The notes: generated by a model from the sequence alone, not told the origin. A stretch of DNA of 64,000 nucleotides from Rhizobium sp. NZLR1 (GCF_017357385.1 NZ_CP071632.1:1245501-1309500); one strand, 5' to 3'. Shown: positions 16,097-25,801, counted from the stretch's first letter. Program-made: numbers and translations.

Positions 16097-16360
16097 CTAG
16101 CGAAAATCTTCGGCCTTGAGCGTGAAGTTGTTTCCGCGTCGATGCTGATAGGCTCTCGATGCGGCCTCCTGAATGGAAGAACGGGCGGCATCGAAGGCAT
16201 TAAGGTATGCGGCCTCGGACGAACTCTGCGTGATAGTACTGCCGAGTGCGCCTTCTTCGACCAGAAACCGGACCTCGAACATGCCGTCATAGCCGGTGAA
16301 ACGCACGCCTTTTCGCACTTCGTCGAAGCTCCGGCTTCTATTTGGAAAGATAAGTGCCAT
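16097..16360 (-). CDS. DUF1488 family protein
   Basis: 87 residues from the ATG at 16360; the reading frame is open upstream to 16450 but that part is not protein-like. The sequence MALIFPNRSRSFDEVRKGVR followed by FTGYDGMFEVRFLVEEGAL and the C-terminal FDAARSSIQEAASRAY fits the DUF1488 pattern of short proteobacterial proteins of unknown function. An AAGGA lies about 10 bases ahead of the start. No catalytic motif is visible. Confidence 0.75.
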   Translation of the reverse strand: MALIFPNRSRSFDEVRKGVRFTGYDGMFEVRFLVEEGALGSTITQSSSEAAYLNAFDAARSSIQEAASRAYQHRRGNNFTLKAEDFR

Positions 16361-16498
16361 GGCGGTCGATCCTTGGAGGTGGGCGCGGGCCGTTGACTCG
16401 GAGCCGGCGATGAACTGGATGCACGTAGAGAACGAGGAGCTTGATGCCAAAGCCTGTCGGCATGTCCGACGCCGACCGATCTCAATGGCCGACCGATC

Positions 16499-16801
16499 TT
16501 AATGGATGGTCTGCACGATGACCCTGTTCTCAAGCAAGGCCTCGGACGTCTTGATCAAGCGTACCGTGTTCGCGATGACCTCGTCGGAATAAACAGGGTC
16601 CGCACGGGAAATTTCATCCGTCATGTCGCGGAGAACGCTGTTTATCTCAAGCAGAGACGGCACAAGGTCGAGCAATCCATCAGCCGCCAGCCCGTAAGCC
16701 AGGCGACCGATCGCCTCACTGAGGTGATCTAAAAGCGCTCGCCTTTCGGAAACCGCCAATGCCGACGGCCTTGTGAGGGTCGCTTCACCGTTGAACTGCA
16801 T
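16499..16801 (-). CDS. Hypothetical helical protein
   Basis: 100 residues with a strong ribosome site (GGGAGG, 10 bases before the ATG). Predominantly helical and acidic, with ERRALLDHLSEAIGRLAYGL and LLEINSVLRDMTDEISRADP. No recognised domain, signal or membrane segment. It is the most upstream gene of this minus-strand group of small proteins and is divergent from the gene at 16977. Confidence 0.55.
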   Translation of the reverse strand: MQFNGEATLTRPSALAVSERRALLDHLSEAIGRLAYGLAADGLLDLVPSLLEINSVLRDMTDEISRADPVYSDEVIANTVRLIKTSEALLENRVIVQTIH

Positions 16802-16976
16802 GATGCGTATCCTCCCCCCTCTAAAATGGGTTTTGCGACGGCATTATCAATGGCTGCCGGCGAATGAGGTTGCGGCCAGGTGGCAAAGAGCGCAAGCTGA
16901 GCGATCGGCGGGCACGATAAGGGCACCGTCGCTTGGGGCGCGCACGTGAACCCTAGCCCCAATGAAGGAGGACACA

Positions 16977-17366
16977 ATGTCTTCCCCATCTGATCCGTTT
17001 TTCGATGTCACCAATTTGAGAATGCTGGAGCGCATTCTTCGAAAGGCCGGTTTCCGTGGCGGCGAAACTTACGCGATCGATATCAGCGAGATCAGCGCGA
17101 CGAGTTTCCTCATTCATTGTTTCCAAATAGGCATCGTCGATGAGGCCGCGCTGAGATCGGCTTTGAGAATGTATCTTGCAACCCAGTTGAGTTCGAACCC
17201 GCGTCCTCAGGCGATCGAAGACGCGTCTTTTGCAAGATGGCAGGATGACGGCGGCGCTCCGGAGAAGGCCTATCGGATTGGCCGGTATACGGCGCCCCGG
17301 CGTGCCAACGCATCGCGACGGCCGGTCGGTTATCGCTTTCCAAAAACCAGGCTGCCCGAACGATGA
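16977..17366 (+). CDS. Hypothetical protein
   Basis: 129 residues from the ATG at 16977, chosen because AAGGAGG lies 6 bases upstream. The N-terminal two thirds form a folded-looking domain (FFDVTNLRMLERILRKAGFR, then AIDISEISATSFLIHCFQIG); the C-terminal third is basic and proline-rich. I do not recognise the family. It is divergent from the small gene ending at 16499 and transcribed towards the gene at 17533. Confidence 0.55.
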   Translation: MSSPSDPFFDVTNLRMLERILRKAGFRGGETYAIDISEISATSFLIHCFQIGIVDEAALRSALRMYLATQLSSNPRPQAIEDASFARWQDDGGAPEKAYRIGRYTAPRRANASRRPVGYRFPKTRLPER

Positions 17367-17532
17367 TCGGTGAAGGCCGCCGAACGCGACAGGGCAGAAT
17401 TATCGCTTCTAAATCGCCGCATCGAACCTGATTCATGTTCGTAGTTAGGCGTGTCGTTTTTCCTGAACGGCTACACGCGTCTGAACGGCATGCATCGCGA
17501 TCTGATGTGACACGACGAAAAAGGATGAAAAC

Positions 17533-17907
17533 ATGTCCCGGAACCGCGCCGATCAAAAGGACGACGCCGGGAAACGCGCGATCATCGCTTCGGCGCAGAA
17601 GAGCGCAACGTCAAGCCCGACTGCCGACGATCTGATCACACAGGCTCGTCACGCCCGCTCACCGTCGGCCGAGCACGGGATCGATAGGGGTGCTAACCAA
17701 GCCTATGGTGTGGCGCGGACACACAAAGGTCCGTTCGACAACGCCACGGCATTCAGCGCGCCCACCTACGAGCATGATCTCCCGACGAGGCAGCAATTGG
17801 AGGCCGCCCAACGCAGCCAATCCGATGCGATAAATCAGCAGGAGGCAAACCGTCAAAGAGGCAACCACGGCAGTCAGACAAAGAGGGCGAAGCGGAAATC
17901 TCCCTGA
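17533..17907 (+). CDS. Hypothetical disordered hydrophilic protein
   Basis: 124 residues preceded by AAAGGATG. The product is very hydrophilic, rich in Ala, Gln, Ser, Asn and Lys, without hydrophobic segments (for example SDAINQQEANRQRGNHGSQT), and basic at the C-terminus. Such composition suggests an intrinsically disordered protein, seen often among stress or desiccation proteins, but I recognise no family. It is followed by a probable terminator at 18008-18027. Confidence 0.5.
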   Translation: MSRNRADQKDDAGKRAIIASAQKSATSSPTADDLITQARHARSPSAEHGIDRGANQAYGVARTHKGPFDNATAFSAPTYEHDLPTRQQLEAAQRSQSDAINQQEANRQRGNHGSQTKRAKRKSP

Positions 17908-18007
17908 GCAGACGTAGGGCGAGAGCGACCGCATTCTGCAGGTACGCATCCATGTCTTCGCCGACCAAGCCGAACACGGTTCGAACGCCACCACGCCGGT
18001 CGGTCGA

Positions 18008-18027
18008 AAGCCCGCTCTCACGGGCTT
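18008..18027. terminator. Probable bidirectional terminator between convergent genes
   Basis: AAGCCCG and CGGGCTT pair around CTCTCA, followed by CTCCTTTC on the plus side and preceded by GAAA (TTTC on the minus strand). It separates the plus-strand gene ending at 17907 from the minus-strand protease ending at 18107. The T-tracts are short. Confidence 0.5.
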
Positions 18028-18106
18028 CTCCTTTCAACCTTCAACTTGAGCCCTCAGGCCGCGCTGAACGGCACGGCGACGAAGGTCTTGCTACCAGACG
18101 CGGCCT

Positions 18107-19612
18107 TCAGACCGCGGCAAATGGCACGGCGACAAAAGTCTTGATACCGTCGCGTTCGACGAGCAGCAGCACCGATTTGCGGCCGGCCTTGCCGGCGTCG
18201 GCAATCGCGGCCTTGACGTCGCGGCTGTTGTGAACCAGCTTATCGTTGACCGAGACGATGACATCGCCCGACTGGATGCCGGCGGCAGCGGCCGACTTGT
18301 CGGGATCGACGCTGGCGACCACCGCGCCGCTGACGGCGCGCGGCAGGTTGAGCTGCTGGCGCATGTCGACTGTCAGGTCGGCAAGTCCGATCCCGAGGCT
18401 CGGCTGGCCGCTGCTCTCGCCCTTGTTGTCCGAGCTTTCGGCCGCAGCCTGCTTCTGGCCGTCCTCATTGCCGCCGACAGTGACGTTGAGATCGATCGTC
18501 TTGCCGTCGCGCCAGATGCCAAGGGATTTTTTGGCGCCCGGCGAAAGGTCGGCCACCAGCCGCGACAGATCCTTCGGCGTCTTGACGGTCTCGCCGCCGA
18601 CCGAGGTGACGATATCGCCCGGCTTAACGCCGGCCTGCGCCGCCGGCGTATCGGCGGTAACGGCGGCAACCAGCGCCCCGCCTGTCTTGTCGAGGCCGAC
18701 GGCATCGGCGACGTCTTTCGTCACCGGCTGGATCTGCACGCCGAGATAGCCGTGATCGATCGAGCCGTTTTTCTGCAGCTTGGCGACGATCGCCTTGGCT
18801 TCATCCGAGGGGATGGCGAAGCCGACGCCGACGCTGCCGCCGTTCGGCGAATAGATCGCAGTGTTGATGCCGACGACATTGCCGCTGCGGTCGACGAGCG
18901 GTCCGCCGGAATTGCCATGGTTGATCGGCGCATCGATCTGGATGAAATCGTCATAGGGCCCGCTGTGCAGGTCGCGGCCGCGCGCCGAGACGATGCCTGC
19001 CGTCACCGTCGTGCCGATGCCGAAGGGGTTGCCGATCGCCAGGATCTGGTCGCCGAGCTTCAACTGGTCGGAATCGCCCCAGGCAATCGTCTGCAGGGGC
19101 CTGGGCGCCTCGATCTTCAAGACGGCGACATCGGATTTCGGGTCGGTGCCGATCAGCTTGGCCGGCAGTTCCGTGCCGTCGTCCAGCGTCACCTTGATGT
19201 CGATGGCATTGTCGATGACATGGTTGTTGGTGACGATCACGCCGTCCGGGCTGATGATGAAGCCGGAGCCGAGCGCCATCGCCTGCTGGGAAGGCCGGTT
19301 TTTCGGTGCCTGGTGCGGCAGCGGGATGCCTTGATCCTCGAAGAACTGGCGGAACTGCTCGTCCATCGGCGAGTCCTGTTGGTCGGCGCTGACGTCGGTC
19401 GCCTTCATTGTCGTGGTGATGGTGACGACGGCAGGTTTGTCGGCATCGACGATGGACGCGAAGGAGCCGCTCGCGGCCAAGACGCCGCCGCTATCGGCTG
19501 GCGCGGCAATGGCGTTCGAGCCGTTGATGGTGAAGGGCAGACAGGCCGCGCCGGCGATGATGGCCGCCCCGACCAGCGCTGCAGCGCGGTGTTTGCTTAA
19601 GATGTGTGACAT
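18107..19612 (-). CDS. Periplasmic Do/DegP-like serine protease with two PDZ domains
   Basis: 501 residues from the ATG at 19612, which has AAGGGA upstream and begins a signal peptide (SHILSKHRAAALVGAAIIAG). The trypsin-like domain shows the triad: His in VTNNHVID, Asp in TDPKSDVAVLKI, Ser in HGNSGGPL. Two PDZ domains follow, the first with GYLGVQIQPVTKDVADAVGL and the second starting near SLGIGLADLTVDMRQQLNL. The family degrades or refolds damaged envelope proteins in the periplasm. Length and order match Deg proteases of Rhizobiales, of which several paralogs usually exist, so no gene symbol is given. It is convergent with the small gene at 17533 and divergent from a LacI regulator. Confidence 0.92.
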   Translation of the reverse strand: MSHILSKHRAAALVGAAIIAGAACLPFTINGSNAIAAPADSGGVLAASGSFASIVDADKPAVVTITTTMKATDVSADQQDSPMDEQFRQFFEDQGIPLPHQAPKNRPSQQAMALGSGFIISPDGVIVTNNHVIDNAIDIKVTLDDGTELPAKLIGTDPKSDVAVLKIEAPRPLQTIAWGDSDQLKLGDQILAIGNPFGIGTTVTAGIVSARGRDLHSGPYDDFIQIDAPINHGNSGGPLVDRSGNVVGINTAIYSPNGGSVGVGFAIPSDEAKAIVAKLQKNGSIDHGYLGVQIQPVTKDVADAVGLDKTGGALVAAVTADTPAAQAGVKPGDIVTSVGGETVKTPKDLSRLVADLSPGAKKSLGIWRDGKTIDLNVTVGGNEDGQKQAAAESSDNKGESSGQPSLGIGLADLTVDMRQQLNLPRAVSGAVVASVDPDKSAAAAGIQSGDVIVSVNDKLVHNSRDVKAAIADAGKAGRKSVLLLVERDGIKTFVAVPFAAV

Positions 19613-20152
19613 GGTGATGGTCCCTTGCGAGAGTGTTGGCTTTGGATGGCGTCGTGGTTCCACGTCTTGGGACCTGGCGTCGGATGGCGTTTGGCGCCAA
19701 TGCCTCCGATCGCAGCGCAGTCGTTGGGGTGGCGACCGGGACAATCGAAGAATTCGCGCTCGGGATTCATATGATCGCGGCCGGCGGATTTACAAATTAA
19801 ATATTGATCATGTTTATATTGCCGATTTGTAAGACATTACTGGAATTTAATCTTTGTGCCGACGGTTTTTGAACCGGGTGCCACACGCTGGGTCTTCCGG
19901 CCGAGGTTTGGCTTCGCAGCGCGTTCTCCCCAGCGATTTTCATTCGAAAATAAATGGACTTATTCCCGAATCCGTTGATCCGATCGCCGCATGCGCCCGT
20001 AATTTTGCCGACAGATGATCATGCTGCTGTTTCTGGAAATTGTCTGCCCGAAACTTGTTGCGAATATAAAATGTTAGTAGACTCTAAATTATTTCTTCTG
20101 CAGAAAGTATAGACTGCGAATCGGCGGGTTTCGCGGCAGCATATGAGGGGCG
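19613..20152. other. Divergent intergenic region between protease and LacI genes
   Basis: 540 bases, AT-rich towards the right side. It must hold promoters for both genes, but I find no convincing consensus boxes. A GGAAC occurs upstream of the protease but lacks the CGTT partner, so I do not call an EcfG promoter here. No open frame with a ribosome site was found. Confidence 0.45.
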
Positions 20153-21190
20153 ATGGGCAAGGCAGTGGAGCGGGGGCGCAACGGCAAGCGCGGCGCGCAT
20201 GTGACGTTGAGCGATGTGGCGAAGAAGGTGGGCGTCAGCCCGATCACCATCTCGCGCGCGCTTCGTAATCCTGAGATCGTCTCGGAGGATCTGCGCGAGG
20301 TGATCCTGCGCACGGTCGACGAGATGGGTTATATCCCCAATCTTGCCGCCCGGGCGCTGGCCGGCCGCCACAACGGCAGCGTCGGCGTCATCACGCCCGC
20401 CTTGCATCAATACGGCTTCACCGGCCTGATGACCGGTATGGAGGATCGCTTCCGCGGCACCGAGTTCACCGTGCAATATTCCAATACGCTGAACCATGGC
20501 GAGGGGGAGGCCGGCCTGCTGAAATCTTTCCTGACGCAGAAGCCGGCCGGCGTCATCATCGCCGGCGCCGAATCCTATCGTGATCTTCTGCCGCTGATCG
20601 AGCGTGCTGCCTGTCCCATCGCCCATATCGCCGATCTCAGCCAGGAGCCGCAAACCCTGGTCGTCGGCCTCGATCACTATGCGGCCGGCGCCGAACCCAC
20701 CCGTTTCCTGCTGTCGAAGGGCTATAACAGGATCGCTTTCATGGGCCGCGGCGCGGATGTCCGCTCGCGCCGCCGCATCGAAGGCTATGAGGCTGCGATG
20801 CGGGAAGCCGGGCGTTTCGACCCCGATCTCATTATCGGCGGCGATGCGCCAAGTCGCACCGGCCTCGGCAGGCAGCTGTTTTCCAGCCTGTTGCAGCGCG
20901 TGCCGGATATCGATGCGGTCTTTGCCCAGAGCGACGAACTGGCGCTTGGCGTTCTCATCGAATGCGCCGTGCGCGGCATCCGCGTGCCGGAGGATGTCGG
21001 CATCTGCGGCTTCAACGATCTGGAATTTTCGGCCTTCACCGAGCCGTCGCTGACGACGGTGCACATACCGCGCTACGATATCGGCTACCGCGTCGCCGAC
21101 ATGCTGCTGCGCGCCGTCCGCGGCGAGCCAGCTGATGAAGACAAGGCTGACTTGGGCTTTACCATTATTCCGCGGGGTTCCACGCGGTAA
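20153..21190 (+). CDS. LacI family transcriptional regulator
   Basis: 345 residues. The HTH reads VTLSDVAKKVGVSPITISRA, followed by the hinge helix with NLAARALAG. The periplasmic-binding-protein-like sensor domain carries SVGVITPALHQYGFTGLM and, near the end, GICGFNDLEFSAFTEPSLTT. This resembles the GntR (gluconate) branch of LacI regulators, which respond to sugars or sugar acids. No sugar catabolic gene lies next to it in this window, so its target is elsewhere or it autoregulates. GAGGGG precedes the ATG. Confidence 0.88.
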   Translation: MGKAVERGRNGKRGAHVTLSDVAKKVGVSPITISRALRNPEIVSEDLREVILRTVDEMGYIPNLAARALAGRHNGSVGVITPALHQYGFTGLMTGMEDRFRGTEFTVQYSNTLNHGEGEAGLLKSFLTQKPAGVIIAGAESYRDLLPLIERAACPIAHIADLSQEPQTLVVGLDHYAAGAEPTRFLLSKGYNRIAFMGRGADVRSRRRIEGYEAAMREAGRFDPDLIIGGDAPSRTGLGRQLFSSLLQRVPDIDAVFAQSDELALGVLIECAVRGIRVPEDVGICGFNDLEFSAFTEPSLTTVHIPRYDIGYRVADMLLRAVRGEPADEDKADLGFTIIPRGSTR

Positions 21191-21302
21191 TCTGGTCAGA
21201 CACACCGACAATAGACGTGGAGCCTAGCCTTGCGGAAGCTTGGACTGGGCATAGCCAAGATTATTCCGTAATATGGTGAAATGACAATCACTGTGCTGAA
21301 AA

Positions 21303-22223
21303 ATGGATAAGGCGGGACTGTCTTTTGACAGAATGCGCACCTTTATTCGCGTCGCCGAGCGCAGCAACCTGTCGATGGTCGCAAAGGAACTGGGCGTCGG
21401 CCAATCCACCGTGACGCGGCACCTCAATGAACTTGAGGAGGCTGTCGGTGTGCCTCTTCTCAGCCGAACCACGCGTCGCGTCACCCTTACGGAAGAAGGT
21501 AGTCGCTACTATACCAACTGCCTTCAGATATTGCGCCTGGTCGAACAGGCTGCTGAAGAAGCCAGAGATGCCCGTCAAGCCCCTGCTGGCGCAGTTCGCC
21601 TTTCCTGTACCGCAGCACTTGGCGTAATGCATGTCACGCGAATGATCTTTGACTTTCAGGACAGGCACCCGGATATCCGCGTCGACCTCAACCTGACGGA
21701 CGAGCGTATCGACCTGGTTCGCGAAGGCGTCGACGTGGCGCTCCGTCTTGGACCTCTCGCCGACAGCTCGATGAAGCTTCATGCGCTCGGAGAGAGCCAG
21801 CGGCTGCTGGTCGGCGCTCCGGCTTATTTTTCTGTCCGCGGACGGCCGCAGCGCCCGGCCGATCTGTCGCGCCACGAAACCGTTGTGATGTCCAACGTGG
21901 CAGGCAGCAATCAGCTCCTTCTTTCCTCTCCCGATGGCGCCAGCCTGATGGTCCCGGTCAGCGGCCGTTTGCGCGTCGATCACGGGCTTGCGGCGCGCGA
22001 AGCCCTTGCCGCCGGCCGCGGCATTGGTCCCACACATCTCTGGCTGGTTCACGATCTTCTGGAAGACGGCCGGCTAGAGGTCGTGCTTGGCGACTATCGG
22101 CCTTCGCCGGTTCCTGTAAGCTTGCTGATAGTTCCGGAGCGTGCAGACATTGCCCGCGTTCGACTCCTCGTCGACTTTCTGGCCGCCGAGGTCGCTAAGC
22201 TGCCGGGAATCCGGCCATCGTAA
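21303..22223 (+). CDS. LysR family transcriptional regulator
   Basis: 306 residues. The winged HTH spans FIRVAERSNLSMVAKELGVG and then QSTVTRHLNELEEAVGVPLL, and the effector domain follows with AVRLSCTAALGVMHVTRMIF and FQDRHPDIRVDLNLTDERID, typical of the large CrgA/DsdC-like branch. It points towards a convergent NmrA-type oxidoreductase (22284-23237); the 60-base gap does not suggest a shared promoter, so a regulatory link is uncertain. Effector unknown. Confidence 0.88.
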   Translation: MDKAGLSFDRMRTFIRVAERSNLSMVAKELGVGQSTVTRHLNELEEAVGVPLLSRTTRRVTLTEEGSRYYTNCLQILRLVEQAAEEARDARQAPAGAVRLSCTAALGVMHVTRMIFDFQDRHPDIRVDLNLTDERIDLVREGVDVALRLGPLADSSMKLHALGESQRLLVGAPAYFSVRGRPQRPADLSRHETVVMSNVAGSNQLLLSSPDGASLMVPVSGRLRVDHGLAAREALAAGRGIGPTHLWLVHDLLEDGRLEVVLGDYRPSPVPVSLLIVPERADIARVRLLVDFLAAEVAKLPGIRPS

Positions 22224-22283
22224 GCCTCTTGTTTTCAGGCATCCCGTTCTCGCAAAACCGCTGCCGCACCTTTGCGAGACGCT

Positions 22284-23237
22284 TCAACCTCCGAAAGAGC
22301 GCTTGTCGCCGCGCCACCCCGACGTCCGCAGAAACTGCTCCCAGCCGAGCGTTCCGGGATTCAGGCGACGGCTCCATTCGAGATCGTGCTCCTTGCCGAA
22401 ATAGCCATACTCGACAGCATATTCGACCATCCCGAGAATCTCTCGAACGAGAAGTTTGTTGGCGGCAAACTCCGGAAAATAGGCGAGCAGGCCGTCCCTG
22501 GTGAACGCATTTCGATACTCGGCCTTGAGGCCGGTCACGCGTTGAAAGGTTTCGACCATCTCCCGTGGAGAAATGATATCGCCGACGATCGGCAGCGTTT
22601 TGCCGTTGTAGCGCTCGGGGTTCGAGAAGATCTCGAGGACAACAGGCCCGGTCGCCGTCAGCGGATCGACAAAAGGTGCTGCGAAATCTTCCGGCAGATA
22701 GATCGGCAAGAGCAGGGTGTCGCCTTCCATGCGCGGCGCATAATATTCACTTAGATTCGTATAGAAGAATGCCAGCATAATGAAGGAATGAGAGATCGGC
22801 AGGCCGCGAATGTAATCTGCAACGCGCGCTTTATCGGTAAAATGCGGCGCATATTTCGTCCCACCGGTGATCTTGTCGACATTCTCGAGCGTGCTGAACA
22901 CAATGTGCCCGACGCCGGCCTCGACGGCCGCATCCGCCAGCTGCCGGCCGAGCGGAGCCTCGCTTGTCTCCGGCGGGGCGATCGGCGGCGTCATCAGAAA
23001 GGCGCCATCCGCGCCCTTGAACGCAGCAACGAACTCATTCTGGCGGCCGAGTTCGAGAGGCACGGTGGCGATTTCAGCGCCGAGCTTCTCAAGACGTAGA
23101 GCTTCGGGCGAATCCTTTTTCCGAGTGAAGGCACGGACGCGGAAGCGCTGGCTCTCAAGAAGCGTTGCAACGACGCTGCGCCCCTGTTTGCTCGTTGCAC
23201 CGGTAACCGCGATCAATAGCTTGTTGTCTGTAGACAT
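22284..23237 (-). CDS. NmrA-like NAD(P)-binding oxidoreductase
   Basis: 317 residues. The N-terminal Rossmann motif reads LLIAVTGATSKQGRSVVATL, a variant of GxxGxxG, followed by RVRAFTRKKDSPEALRLEKL as in NmrA and isoflavone-reductase-like proteins. GHIVFSTLENVDKITGG is the later strand. Members bind NAD(P) and act either as redox sensors or as quinone and azo reductases. The C-terminal half probably covers the substrate site. The gene stands alone on its strand between a LysR regulator and a penicillin-binding protein. Confidence 0.82.
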   Translation of the reverse strand: MSTDNKLLIAVTGATSKQGRSVVATLLESQRFRVRAFTRKKDSPEALRLEKLGAEIATVPLELGRQNEFVAAFKGADGAFLMTPPIAPPETSEAPLGRQLADAAVEAGVGHIVFSTLENVDKITGGTKYAPHFTDKARVADYIRGLPISHSFIMLAFFYTNLSEYYAPRMEGDTLLLPIYLPEDFAAPFVDPLTATGPVVLEIFSNPERYNGKTLPIVGDIISPREMVETFQRVTGLKAEYRNAFTRDGLLAYFPEFAANKLLVREILGMVEYAVEYGYFGKEHDLEWSRRLNPGTLGWEQFLRTSGWRGDKRSFGG

Positions 23238-23506
23238 AGCTTCATCCTTTCCCTGTCATTTGCCGCCGACCAGAGTGGCAGGCGTCTTTACAAGGCAGCG
23301 CAGTCGGTCCGTGCCGATAGCCACCTCGACTGTGGCTACCCTATCGAAACAGGCTCTATCGCTGTAGATTGCTGAAAAGCATAAGATAATGCCGTTTTAT
23401 GGATAAGTGGCGCCCGGCCGGGCGCCGATACCAGTCGGTAGCGCATCACGGATCGGAAACACCGGCAGTCAGGGAAGGACGGGCGGCTCGATCTCTGCCA
23501 TCCACA

Positions 23507-25801
23507 TCACTTTTCGCAAAGCCTTCGGCCGCCGGAATATGGCTGATAGGTACAATCGGACGGTCGAAAGGAGCGGTAGCTGCGCGAGCAGGCGGTGATG
23601 TTACAGGACTGCGGCGCGCCTTGGCCCTCGACGGCTGCTTCTGTCGATCGCACTCCGTCCAACGTCGGTTCGGTCGTCGCCTCGCGCATGAAGTCCCGCC
23701 AAATATGCGCTGGCAGGGCGCCGCCGGTCACCCCCTTCATCGGCGCGTCATCGTCATTTCCAACCCAGACACCGACGACGAGGGCTTCCGTAAAGCCGAC
23801 GAACCAGGCATCACGATTGTTCTGGCTCGTGCCGGTCTTACCGGCGGCAAACGTGCCGGGATCTGCTCCGCGTCCAGTACCGCGCTCGACCACCAACTGC
23901 AGAAGGCCGAGGAGATCGGACTGGTAGGGCGAAAGATCGACATTCGGCTTTGATTGTGAGCCAACGCGAAACGTCTTGGGCTGCCCTGCCGCTTGAAAGT
24001 CGATGATGCCCCAGGGTTTGACAGGGGCCCTGCCGAATTTGACGGACGCATAGGCGCTGGTGAGGTTAAGCAGATTTACTTCGGATGTGCCAAGCGCCAA
24101 TGACGGCGTGTTGGCCAGTGGCGCATCGATGCCGAGTTCGCGCGCGGCTGCGATCACATTGTCTAGACCCACCTCTTGCGCAAGCGTCACTGACGCGGCA
24201 TTGAGCGATCGCGCGAACGCCTCGGCAAGCGTTACCCAACCGCGATAGTTGCCACCGGAATTTTCTGGCGACCAGCCGTCAATGTCTATTGGCGCGTCCA
24301 GAACCTGGTCGGACAGAGTGAGCCCAGCCTTCAATGCTGCGTAATAGACGAACAGCTTGAAGGTGGAACCCGGCTGGCGCATCGCGGTGACGGCGCGGTT
24401 GAACTGGCTCGCCTTGTAGTCGCGCCCGCCAACCATCGCAACGACCGCGCCGTCGGGCGTCATCGCAACCAACGCCGCCTGCGATGCTGCGACCGTCTTT
24501 CCTTCACTGTCCAGGGCTCTTTTCACGACCCTTTCGGCGATCTGCTGCAATGTCGGCACCAGCGTGGTGCGCACCGTAGTCGAACCCGGCGAGGAGCCGG
24601 CGATTTCGCTCGCTTGCGGCGAAATCCAGTCGGCAAACCAGCTTCCGGAACGCGGCGTTGGTGTCGTTGGGTGCAGGCTGGCAAAGCTCGTCTTGGCTTC
24701 CGCCGTCTGCGGCGCGGTGATCTTGCCATTGGCCGCCATCGCATCGAGGACGACCATGGTGCGCTGCCGGGCGCCTTCGAAATTGTCGATGGGATTCCAT
24801 TGGCTCGGCGCCCGCAGCAATCCCGCCAGCATCGCCGACTCAGGCAGGTTGAGGGCGCCGACATCCTTGTTGAAATAGATGCGCGCGGCGGCAGGCATGC
24901 CGGTAGCCCCCGCGCCAAGATAGACGCTATTCAGATAGCGCGTCAGGATTTCCGCCTTGCCGAGCTTCCACTCCAGCCAGAATGCGATCACGACCTCCTG
25001 AATCTTTCGTTTTATTGTTCGGTCGCTGTCGAGGTATTGCAGCTTGATCAGTTGCTGGGTGATAGTGCTGCCACCCTCCACCACCGAGCCGGCCTCCAAG
25101 TTCCGCAAAAGCGCCCTCGCGATGCCCCTGGGATCGATGCCGAAATGACCCATGAACCGGCGATCCTCAATCGAAAGGACGGCATCGATCAGATGGGGTG
25201 GAAACTGGTCATATCGAGCATATGGCCCTTGATAAGGTCCCTGTCTTACCAGCGGCGCGCCGTCGGCGGTTTCCAGCACCACGACCGGCTTTAACGTTCC
25301 ATCCCGGATTTCGCTCCAGGGCACGTCTTTCAGTGCCCACACCAGAATGCTTCCGACGAGGAGACAGACAACAAGGAAGGACCCGAGAGCGAATTTCCAC
25401 CAGCCCGTAATGAGCGATGCGCTCCAACGGCTTTCACGCTTTGAACGCCGATCGCGAATACCGCGCCCGGCTTTGACCAAAGCAGTCGCCATCCAGTTGT
25501 GCTGAGCTGGCGGGATTCCAAGCGGCGCCGACCTCCTTGGCTTCGTCCTCCAAGAAAATGCGGCCGTCTTGATCTTTGCCACGGCAGAACTTGCCTGCAA
25601 ATCTTGACGTATCGCACGTAATAGAGTCCTGACGGCCCGTCTGGTTTGGTCGAAGGATCCGTGGGGCGGCTGCGGGTCTTCGCCTTGGGTGGTTCCCGGC
25701 GAATCCAAGGCGGCCGCTTGCGCTGCCGAATCTGGGGTCTGATCGCGACCCGAGCTCGAGCTGCTAACGCTTTCACCTGAGGATTCGGGAGAATTGGGCA
25801 T
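23507..25801 (-). CDS. Class A penicillin-binding protein (transglycosylase/transpeptidase)
   Basis: 764 residues. The first 130 are a hydrophilic cytoplasmic region rich in Ser, Gln and Arg; a membrane anchor follows (about 134-156). The GT51 domain has IEDRRFMGHFGIDPRGIAR (catalytic Glu212) and GGSTITQQLIK. The transpeptidase domain has the SxxK motif QPGSTFKLF (near residue 472), the SxN motif RSLNAAS and the KTG motif AGKTGTSQNNRDAW. It polymerises and crosslinks peptidoglycan. The C-terminus carries four cysteines in a short basic tail, uncommon in PBP1A. A downstream start at residue 104 (25492) is possible if the long N-terminus is not translated. Confidence 0.92.
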   Translation of the reverse strand: MPNSPESSGESVSSSSSGRDQTPDSAAQAAALDSPGTTQGEDPQPPHGSFDQTRRAVRTLLRAIRQDLQASSAVAKIKTAAFSWRTKPRRSAPLGIPPAQHNWMATALVKAGRGIRDRRSKRESRWSASLITGWWKFALGSFLVVCLLVGSILVWALKDVPWSEIRDGTLKPVVVLETADGAPLVRQGPYQGPYARYDQFPPHLIDAVLSIEDRRFMGHFGIDPRGIARALLRNLEAGSVVEGGSTITQQLIKLQYLDSDRTIKRKIQEVVIAFWLEWKLGKAEILTRYLNSVYLGAGATGMPAAARIYFNKDVGALNLPESAMLAGLLRAPSQWNPIDNFEGARQRTMVVLDAMAANGKITAPQTAEAKTSFASLHPTTPTPRSGSWFADWISPQASEIAGSSPGSTTVRTTLVPTLQQIAERVVKRALDSEGKTVAASQAALVAMTPDGAVVAMVGGRDYKASQFNRAVTAMRQPGSTFKLFVYYAALKAGLTLSDQVLDAPIDIDGWSPENSGGNYRGWVTLAEAFARSLNAASVTLAQEVGLDNVIAAARELGIDAPLANTPSLALGTSEVNLLNLTSAYASVKFGRAPVKPWGIIDFQAAGQPKTFRVGSQSKPNVDLSPYQSDLLGLLQLVVERGTGRGADPGTFAAGKTGTSQNNRDAWFVGFTEALVVGVWVGNDDDAPMKGVTGGALPAHIWRDFMREATTEPTLDGVRSTEAAVEGQGAPQSCNITACSRSYRSFRPSDCTYQPYSGGRRLCEK

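Noticed and set aside
18230..19600. 456-codon open frame on the plus strand
   Set aside because: Lies fully antisense to the Deg-type protease; composition (Asp, Arg, Gly runs) is the mirror of GC-rich coding DNA and no ribosome site is present.
19613..20152. EcfG promoter for the protease
   Set aside because: GGAAC is present upstream but no CGTT at 16-17 bases.
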